The position numbers and the translations under genes were made by a program. Under the pieces are notes generated by a model. The model was not told where the DNA came from and searched no databases. It was given only the letters and a program-made list of their open reading frames with translations. Source: Methylobacterium crusticola (GTDB lineage Bacteria > Pseudomonadota > Alphaproteobacteria > Rhizobiales > Beijerinckiaceae). From it: DNA of 37,457 bases. Positions 24,113-29,631 of this stretch are shown piece by piece (within the stretch, counting starts at the first letter, position 1; each line of letters starts with the position of its first letter). Location of the stretch: positions 1 to 37,457 of the forward strand of contig NZ_QOWC01000067.1 in NCBI RefSeq assembly GCF_003574465.1. Reading direction: 5' to 3'.

Positions 24113-25462
24113 TCAGGCCCGCGCGGCGAGTTCGCCCGGCTCCGCGGCCGGCACGCCGTCCGGCACCGCGTCCGGCGCGGCCGCCGCGGGCAGCCAGCGC
24201 AGGGCCAGGCACAGGATCGTCACCGGGATGCCGATCGACGACGTCATGGCGAAGAAGGCCGGGTAGCCCATGGCCTCGACGGCGAAGCCCGAGAGGCCGC
24301 CGACGAACTTGCCCGGCAGGGCGTAGAGCGAGGACAGGAGCGCGTACTGGGTCGCCGCGAAGGCCGGCGAGGTCAGGCTCGACATGTAGGCGATGAGCGC
24401 CGTGCCCGCGAAGGCGCCGGCGAAGTTCTCGATGCTGATGCTGGCGATCAGGAGCGGCAGGTCGTGCCCGGCGAGCGCCAGCCAGGCGAACATCAGGTTC
24501 GAGGCGGCCGAGGTGATGCCGCCGACGAGCAGCGTCGGGTAGAGGCCGAAGCGGCTCACCGCGATGCCCCCCGCGAAGGCGCCCGCGATCCCGACCCAGA
24601 CCCCGTAGACCTTCGACACGGTGGCGATCTCGGAGAGCGAGAACTTCATGTCGATGTAGAGCGGGTTCGCCATGATGCCCGAGACGATGTCGGGCAGGCG
24701 GTAGACCGTGATCAGCGCCAGGATCAGGACGAGCCCCGCGCCCTTGCGGCGCATCAGGTCGGCGAAGGGGTCCACCACCGCCTCGCGGGCGGCCGCCCGC
24801 CAGCCCCGGCCGGCCGCCGGGGGCGCGGGCTGCCCCCTCGGCGCCGCGAGACAGCCCGCCACCGCGAGCCCCATCAGGACCGCCATGGTGGCGTAGGCCG
24901 GCGCCCACCCGAAGGCGTCGGCGACGAACAGGGCGCCGGCCCCCGCGCAGATCCGCGCGAGGCTGTAGCCGAGCTGGTAGGAGGCCAGCATCATGCCCTG
25001 GCGCTCGGTCGGGGCGGAATCGATGCGCCAGCCGTCCACCACGATGTCCTGCGTCGCCGACGCGAACGCGATCACCAGGGCGCAGCCCACCATGTAGCCG
25101 AGGGACTGGCCCGGATCGCCCCGGCTCATGGCGACGAGGCCGGCCGCGACGCCGATCTGCGCCGTCAGCATCCAGGCCCGCCGGCGGCCGAGGAGGCGTC
25201 CCAGCACCGGCACGTCGAAGCGGTCGATGACCGGCGCCCAGAGGAACTTCAGCGTGTAGGCGAGCGAGACGTAGCTGAGGAGCCCGATGCTGGAGCGCTC
25301 GATGCCCGCCGTCCGCAGCCAGGCCGAGAGCGTCGCGAAGACGAGCAGGATCGGCAGGCCCGCCCCGAAGCCGAGCACCAGCATCAGGGCCATGCGCCGG
25401 TCCGCCACGACGTCGCGCAGGGTGGCCCGCGTGCTCTCCAGCCAACTGACCCGGCGTGTCAT
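24113..25462 (-). CDS. AmpG-like MFS transporter (muropeptide permease family)
   Basis: 449 residues with about 12 membrane helices. Family-typical segments are LVLGFGAGLPILLVFATLSA, YTLKFLWAPVIDRFDVP, RRRAWMLTAQIG, FASATQDIVVDGWRIDSAP and AYMSSLTSPAFAATQYALLS, closely following AmpG. AmpG imports anhydro-muropeptides for peptidoglycan recycling; whether this paralogue does so is inferred. No ampD or beta-lactamase gene is nearby. ATG 25462 has gaagg upstream. Transcription diverges from the LOV kinase gene across a 288-bp spacer. Confidence 0.87.
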   Translation of the reverse strand: MTRRVSWLESTRATLRDVVADRRMALMLVLGFGAGLPILLVFATLSAWLRTAGIERSSIGLLSYVSLAYTLKFLWAPVIDRFDVPVLGRLLGRRRAWMLTAQIGVAAGLVAMSRGDPGQSLGYMVGCALVIAFASATQDIVVDGWRIDSAPTERQGMMLASYQLGYSLARICAGAGALFVADAFGWAPAYATMAVLMGLAVAGCLAAPRGQPAPPAAGRGWRAAAREAVVDPFADLMRRKGAGLVLILALITVYRLPDIVSGIMANPLYIDMKFSLSEIATVSKVYGVWVGIAGAFAGGIAVSRFGLYPTLLVGGITSAASNLMFAWLALAGHDLPLLIASISIENFAGAFAGTALIAYMSSLTSPAFAATQYALLSSLYALPGKFVGGLSGFAVEAMGYPAFFAMTSSIGIPVTILCLALRWLPAAAAPDAVPDGVPAAEPGELAARA

Positions 25463-25633
25463 GACCTTCGTCGTCCTCGCAGAAAATCCGGTCCGTCCCG
25501 TCCGGGGGGCGACGCATCCGGCCCCATGAAGTGGGCGGCAAGATGGACGAAGGGTTAACGCGCGGCGCGGGCCCCCGTCCCGTTCCGGGAGGCGGGACCC
25601 CTCCGGTGCGGCCCCGGGGCCCTGCGGCGCCGG

Positions 25634-25658
25634 GAACCCCCGCCCCGGTCGGGGGTTC
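25634..25658. other. Perfect 9-bp inverted repeat in the ampG-like/LOV-kinase divergent spacer
   Basis: gaacccccg (25634-25642) and cgggggttc (25650-25658) flank a 7-nt centre. The site is between two divergent starts, so it is not expected to be a terminator. An operator or a hairpin in the kinase leader is possible. Confidence 0.5.
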
Positions 25659-25750
25659 GCTGGGGTGGGAGTGACACGGGGGCCCGCCGCGGCGGCCTGC
25701 CCCGGGATGTGCGCCGCCCGGGACGGATGGCGTGGGTGGCGAGGGCCGGC

Positions 25751-26968
25751 ATGATCGGGCGAGGGAGGATGGCGGGGGCGGACCGCCTGGGGGAGAACCG
25801 CCCGGGGCCGGCGGATCCGGGGGCGTCGGCTCCGCGGGACCGCGCCGAGGGCCGGGGCCCCGCGCGGAGCACGGGCGGGGGCGTCGATCCGGCGGGCGCC
25901 GCGGGCCCGGAGGCCGTGTTCGCGGCGGCGTTTCGCGCCAGCACGAGCCCGATGGTGCTCACCGACGCGCGCCAGCCCGACCACCCGATCGTGTTCGCCA
26001 ACCCGGCCTTCTGCCGGCTCACCGGCTACTCCGCCGCGGAGGTGCTCGGCCGCAACTGCCGCTTCCTCCAGGGACCGGACACCGACCGGGGCGCCGTCGC
26101 GCGGGTGCGGGCCGCGGTCTCCCGGGGCGAGCCCGTGAGCGTGGACGTCCTGAACTACCGCCGGGACGGCACGCCCTTCTGGAACGCCATGGCGCTGAAT
26201 CCGGTGCCCGATGCCGCGGGCGGGATCCGGTCCTTCTTCGCGGTCCTCACCGACGTCAGCGGCACCCGGCAGGCCGAGCGCGCCCTGGCGCGGGCCCGGG
26301 ACGACCTGGAGCAGGATGTCGACGGCCGCGCCCGGGCGCTCCAGGCGGCCCTCGACCAGCAGACGGCCCTGCTCCACGAGGTCGATCACCGGGTCAAGAA
26401 CAACCTCCAGGTCATCTCCTCGCTCGTCCTGCTGAAGGCGCGCCGCACCCGGGACGCGGCCTGCCGCGAGGCCCTCAACAGCATGGCCGAGCGCATCGGC
26501 GCCCTCGCGACGGTGCACCGCCTCCTCTACTCGGTGGGCGACGTCAACCGCTTCAACCTGCGCGACTTCGCGGCCGATTTCGGCGCCGACCTCGCGGCCG
26601 GCCTCGATCCCGACCGGATCCGCCTCACGATCGACGTCGACGCCATCGCGGTCTCGGCCTCCCGGGCCGCCCCCCTGGCGCTCCTGGTGCACGAGCTCGC
26701 CACCAACGCGGTGCGCCACGCCTTCCCGGGCGAGCGTCGGGGCCGGGTCGCCATCGTGGCCCGGCGCCGGGCCGACGCCATGACCCTGGAGGTCAGCGAC
26801 GACGGCGTCGGGCTCGGCCCGCACGACGCCAACCCGGAGGGCTTCGGCCGCGCGCTCGTCGGCATGGTGGTGCGCCAGCTCCGCGGCTCGCTGGCCTGGG
26901 AGGACCTCGCGCCCGGCACCCGCGCCCGCCTCGTCCTGCCGCTCGACGCCGACGAGGCCGGGGCGTGA
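25751..26968 (+). CDS. LOV-domain (blue-light) histidine kinase, HisKA_2 type
   Basis: About 405 residues and soluble. After a disordered Gly/Pro/Arg-rich N-terminus, a LOV/PAS domain covers about 58-172. FANPAFCRLTGYSAAEVLGR leads into NCRFLQGPDTD with photoactive Cys103, then LNYRRDGTPFWNAMALNPV. A helical linker (about 175-205) leads to the DHp motif HEVDHRVKNNLQVISSLVLL (phosphoacceptor H213), then HATPase: LVHELATNAVRHAF and SDDGVGL. LOV proteins bind FMN and form a Cys adduct in blue light. The Gln expected before the final LOV strand (FxxxQxD) is Leu166 here. The start is uncertain: ATG 25751 has gagg upstream; 25727 and 25769 are in frame. Confidence 0.9.
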   Translation: MIGRGRMAGADRLGENRPGPADPGASAPRDRAEGRGPARSTGGGVDPAGAAGPEAVFAAAFRASTSPMVLTDARQPDHPIVFANPAFCRLTGYSAAEVLGRNCRFLQGPDTDRGAVARVRAAVSRGEPVSVDVLNYRRDGTPFWNAMALNPVPDAAGGIRSFFAVLTDVSGTRQAERALARARDDLEQDVDGRARALQAALDQQTALLHEVDHRVKNNLQVISSLVLLKARRTRDAACREALNSMAERIGALATVHRLLYSVGDVNRFNLRDFAADFGADLAAGLDPDRIRLTIDVDAIAVSASRAAPLALLVHELATNAVRHAFPGERRGRVAIVARRRADAMTLEVSDDGVGLGPHDANPEGFGRALVGMVVRQLRGSLAWEDLAPGTRARLVLPLDADEAGA

Positions 26969-27399
26969 CGGGGACGAGCCTGCGCGTGCTCATCGTCGAG
27001 GACGAGGCCTTCATCGCCCTCGAGCTCGAATGCCTGCTCGAGGAGGCCGGCCACGTCCCGGTCGGCATCGCCGGCCACTCGGCGCAGGCCATCGCCCTCG
27101 GGCGCGACCAGCGGCCGGACGTCGCCCTCGTCGACGTCCACCTCGTCGACGGGCCGACCGGCATCGCGGTGGCCCGGGCCCTGAGCGCCCAGCCCGAGAC
27201 GACGGTCCTGTTCACGACCGCCAACGCCAAGCGCCTGCCCGAGGATTTCGCGGGCGCCGCCGGGGTGATCGCCAAGCCCTATTCCGAGCGGGTGGTGCGG
27301 GCCGCCCTCGCCTACATCGCCGGCCGCCGCCAGGGCGGCGACCCGGGCGCGCCGCCCGACGGGGTGACGCTGGCGCCGGACCTGCAGAACAGGTCGTAG
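26965..27399 (+). CDS. Single-domain response regulator paired with the LOV kinase
   Basis: 144 residues, a CheY-like receiver with no output domain. Acidic pocket E12/D13 in LIVEDEAFIALELECLLEEAG, phospho-acceptor D57 in VALVDVHLVDG, the conserved Thr in TVLFTTANA, and Lys in GVIAKPYSE are all present. GTG 26965 overlaps the kinase stop (GTGA), so the two are translationally coupled and almost certainly cognate. Output is probably by protein-protein contact or phosphotransfer to a partner encoded elsewhere. The last 25 residues are an extension of no clear fold. Confidence 0.92.
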   Translation: MTGTSLRVLIVEDEAFIALELECLLEEAGHVPVGIAGHSAQAIALGRDQRPDVALVDVHLVDGPTGIAVARALSAQPETTVLFTTANAKRLPEDFAGAAGVIAKPYSERVVRAALAYIAGRRQGGDPGAPPDGVTLAPDLQNRS

Positions 27400-27652
27400 C
27401 AATTCCCGGCAATGATCGAGCAACAGTTATTCGCGTACCGCTGACATGGCGCGATTACCCTGACTCTGTTGTGCACAGCGTCTGACAACGGATCAGCCGC
27501 TCGAAGCATTGTGTTCGGATTGCTATTTCATCCGCACAGTCACTTTGCATATCAAGAATAACCCTAAAGCATAATAGCCGCCTGCATACTTGACAGGCAT
27601 GCAACCTGATGTACTTTAAAAAGTATTCACGATCCTGAGAAGGGCGGGAACG
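27400..27652. other. AT-richer 253-bp spacer upstream of the subtilase gene
   Basis: No gene. The base composition is visibly lower in G/C than anywhere else in the window, with runs such as aataaccctaaagcataat and ctttaaaaag. It holds a TTGACA -35 and palindromes. The sharp composition change suggests that the downstream subtilase unit was acquired with its own promoter. Confidence 0.6.
27590..27617 (+). promoter_or_regulatory. Candidate sigma-70 promoter of the subtilase gene
   Basis: A perfect -35 TTGACA (27590-27595) is followed after 16 bp by TACTTT (27612-27617). The -10 is also the left arm of the inverted repeat TACTTT-aa-AAAGTA (27612-27625). Arms gcctg/caggc (27580-27598) surround the -35. 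A repressor covering -35 and -10 would fit this layout. Confidence 0.45.
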
Positions 27653-28978
27653 ATGATTTCAGAAATGACTTTTCCGGAGCCGCCGCGCCCGAAGCCGACG
27701 GGCCGGTTCCTCGTGACCTTCAACCGCGGCATGGACTTCGCGACCGCGAGGAGCGCGATCGAGAACCGGACCGGCATCCGGGCCGTCGATGCCCGCGACC
27801 TCGGTGCCGGTGCGGTCCCGGCCCCCGATCCGGCGGCGCCCGAGAGCAGCGTCGTCTTCGACCGCTTCGGGGTCGCGGTGATCGAGCCGCAGGGCGACGC
27901 GGGGACGCGGGTCGGCAACCTCGCGGCGGCCGAGGGCGTGAGGACCGTCCGTCCCGAATTCTACATGTTCGCCATCGGCGAACTCGAGCAGCGGTACGCG
28001 GCGTGGGTGCGGGAAGGGCTCGCGATCCTGGTGAGCGGCCTTCCGCACGGCGTCGGCACGATGTCCGCACCGATGCACGCGACCGCCGCGCAAGCGGCGC
28101 CCTTCGCGAACACGTCCGCGTTCACCTGGGGCCTCGCGGCGGTGGGAGCGGTGCGCTCGACCCTCACGGGCAAGGGCGTCCGCGTCGCCGTCCTCGACAC
28201 GGGGCTCGACACCGGGCACCCGGACTTCGTCGGCCGGGCCATCGTGTCGGAGAGCTTCGTGGCCGGCGTGACGGTGATGGACGTGCAAGGACACGGCACG
28301 CACACGGCGGGAACGATCGCGGGACCGGTCCGGTCGAGCCTCGGATTGCGGTACGGCGTTGCACCCGACTGCGAGTTGTACGTGGGCAAGGTCCTGGACG
28401 ACGGCGGATCGGGAACCGAACTCGACATCATCAAGGGCATCAACTGGGCCATCGACCAGAAATGCGCCGTCATCTCGATGTCGCTCGGGCGGCCGACGCA
28501 GCCCGGCGAGCAGCCCGATCCGCTCTACGAGGAGGTGGGGGCGGCGGCGTTGCGGGAGGATTGCCTGATCGTGGCCGCCGCGGGGAACGAGAGCGCCCGC
28601 GACTTCGGCTTCATCGCGCCGGTCGGCGCGCCGGCGAACTCGCCGTCCATCATGGCTGTCGCGGCGGTCGATCCGACGCTCAAGGTCGCCTCCTTCTCCT
28701 GCGGAGGCGTGAACGGCACCGGGGGCGGTGTCGATCTCAGCGGTCCGGGCGTCTCGGTGCTCTCGTCCTTCCCGCGCCCCCGCCTGTCGCGGCAACTGCA
28801 GGGGACCAGCATGGCCTGCCCGCACGTCGCCGGCGTCGCGGCGCTCTTCGCCAGCACGGATCCCGGCTTGCGGGGCCAGCGGCTCTGGGACGCGCTCGTC
28901 GCCGCAGCGCGCGAGATCGGCCCGCAGCGGGATTACGGGCGCGGCCTCGTGCAGGCACCCCCGATCCTCGAGGCGTGA
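27653..28978 (+). CDS. Subtilisin-like (S8) serine protease without a signal peptide
   Basis: 441 residues. The N-terminal part (about 17-108) resembles an I9 propeptide, beginning GRFLVTFNRGMDFATARSAI and ending AAAEGVRTVRPEFYMF. A linker (109-155) precedes the catalytic domain, with Asp182 (VAVLDTGLDTGHPDF), His214 (GHGTHTAGT), oxyanion Asn312 (AAAGNES) and Ser386 (GTSMACPHVAG), so the triad is complete. There is no signal peptide or membrane segment, hence probably cytoplasmic or released by another route. ATG 27653 follows agggcggg. Codon use is slightly less G/C-extreme than in neighbours, and the upstream DNA is AT-rich, suggesting acquisition. The next gene encodes a propeptide-like small protein. 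Confidence 0.93.
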   Translation: MISEMTFPEPPRPKPTGRFLVTFNRGMDFATARSAIENRTGIRAVDARDLGAGAVPAPDPAAPESSVVFDRFGVAVIEPQGDAGTRVGNLAAAEGVRTVRPEFYMFAIGELEQRYAAWVREGLAILVSGLPHGVGTMSAPMHATAAQAAPFANTSAFTWGLAAVGAVRSTLTGKGVRVAVLDTGLDTGHPDFVGRAIVSESFVAGVTVMDVQGHGTHTAGTIAGPVRSSLGLRYGVAPDCELYVGKVLDDGGSGTELDIIKGINWAIDQKCAVISMSLGRPTQPGEQPDPLYEEVGAAALREDCLIVAAAGNESARDFGFIAPVGAPANSPSIMAVAAVDPTLKVASFSCGGVNGTGGGVDLSGPGVSVLSSFPRPRLSRQLQGTSMACPHVAGVAALFASTDPGLRGQRLWDALVAAAREIGPQRDYGRGLVQAPPILEA

Positions 28979-29322
28979 TGCGGATCGTCACCCGCCCACT
29001 CGCAACCGTCGGACGGGATGAGCGAGGCACTCAGCGGCGTGGCGCAGCGCCGGCGGCGACCGCGCAGGCCCGCCGAGCACCCGGCGCCCGGCCGAGGCCG
29101 CGCGGCGTGACCGGGAATCGGTCATCGCCGACGGCCGACGAGGCGGTCCGGCTCCGGATCGTCCGTGGGCGGCAGCGAGGGTGGATACCGGAATCGCCCG
29201 AGGCCAGCCGGGCTGCCGGGGGGATCGCGCGGACGAGCCGATTGCGGCCCCGAACGCGCTTGCACCGGGCGGCGATCGGCCCGATATTCATCTCAAGGCA
29301 ATTGTCAAGAGTGAGGTAGGCC
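28979..29322. other. 344-bp spacer between the subtilase and the propeptide-like gene
   Basis: No convincing gene. An Arg-rich open frame starts at ATG 28978 within the subtilase stop (TGATG) and runs to 29319, but its product is low complexity with no recognisable fold. The 3' end holds a possible promoter and a good ribosome site for the next gene, suggesting independent expression. Confidence 0.5.
29260..29288 (+). promoter_or_regulatory. Candidate promoter of the propeptide-like gene
   Basis: TTGCAC (29260-29265), 17 bp, then GATATT (29283-29288). It lies 35 bp before the gene, and a gaggt ribosome site follows at 29313-29317. This would let the small protein be made separately from the protease. 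Confidence 0.35.
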
Positions 29323-29565
29323 ATGGCCGACATCGGAATGGTGATCATGGTCGATAAGGACAGGCGAGCCGACATCGATCAGGTCGCGAAGTCGCTCCAA
29401 GCAAAAGGGCTGCAGATCCAGGAGACGATCCCGCGCTTTCGCACCATCCTGGGCACGAGCGACAGCTCGCTCGCCCAATCCTTCAAGTCCGTCGAGGGGG
29501 TGGAGACGGTTCGACCGCAGGCGACCTTCCAGCTCCCGGAGATGGACGAGAAGATCCCGCAATAG
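29323..29565 (+). CDS. 80-residue subtilisin-propeptide-like (I9-type) protein, putative protease inhibitor
   Basis: 80 residues, no signal peptide. The pattern of a strand (IGMVIMVDK), a helix (RADIDQVAKSLQAKG), two strands (LQIQETIPRF and RTILGTS), a helix (SLAQSFKSVEG) and a final strand (VETVRPQATFQLP) fits the beta-alpha-beta-beta-alpha-beta fold of subtilisin propeptides. Its VEGVETVRPQATFQL closely parallels AEGVRTVRPEFYMFA at the end of the protease's own propeptide, 1.3 kb upstream. Free I9-like proteins are known inhibitors of subtilases (yeast Pbi2 type). I infer that it inhibits or chaperones the adjacent protease. ATG 29323 has gaggt 5 nt upstream. Confidence 0.75.
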   Translation: MADIGMVIMVDKDRRADIDQVAKSLQAKGLQIQETIPRFRTILGTSDSSLAQSFKSVEGVETVRPQATFQLPEMDEKIPQ

Positions 29566-29604
29566 GGCGGCATTCCCTCGGCCCTCCGGTTCCCGATGCG
29601 GCGC

Positions 29605-29623
29605 GTCCGAGGGGCGCCCGGAC
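29605..29623. terminator. Hairpin between convergent inhibitor-like gene and mutS
   Basis: gtccg (29605-29609) and cggac (29619-29623) flank a 9-nt GC loop in the 66-bp gap between the two convergent stops. Weak stem and no T tract; a terminator by position only. Confidence 0.3.
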
Positions 29624-29631
29624 CTCCGGCC

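Noticed and set aside
28978..29319. 113-codon Arg-rich open frame starting in the subtilase stop (TGATG)
   Set aside because: The product is low-complexity Arg/Ala/Pro with no fold signal, and the next gene's promoter and ribosome site lie within it; more likely non-coding spacer.
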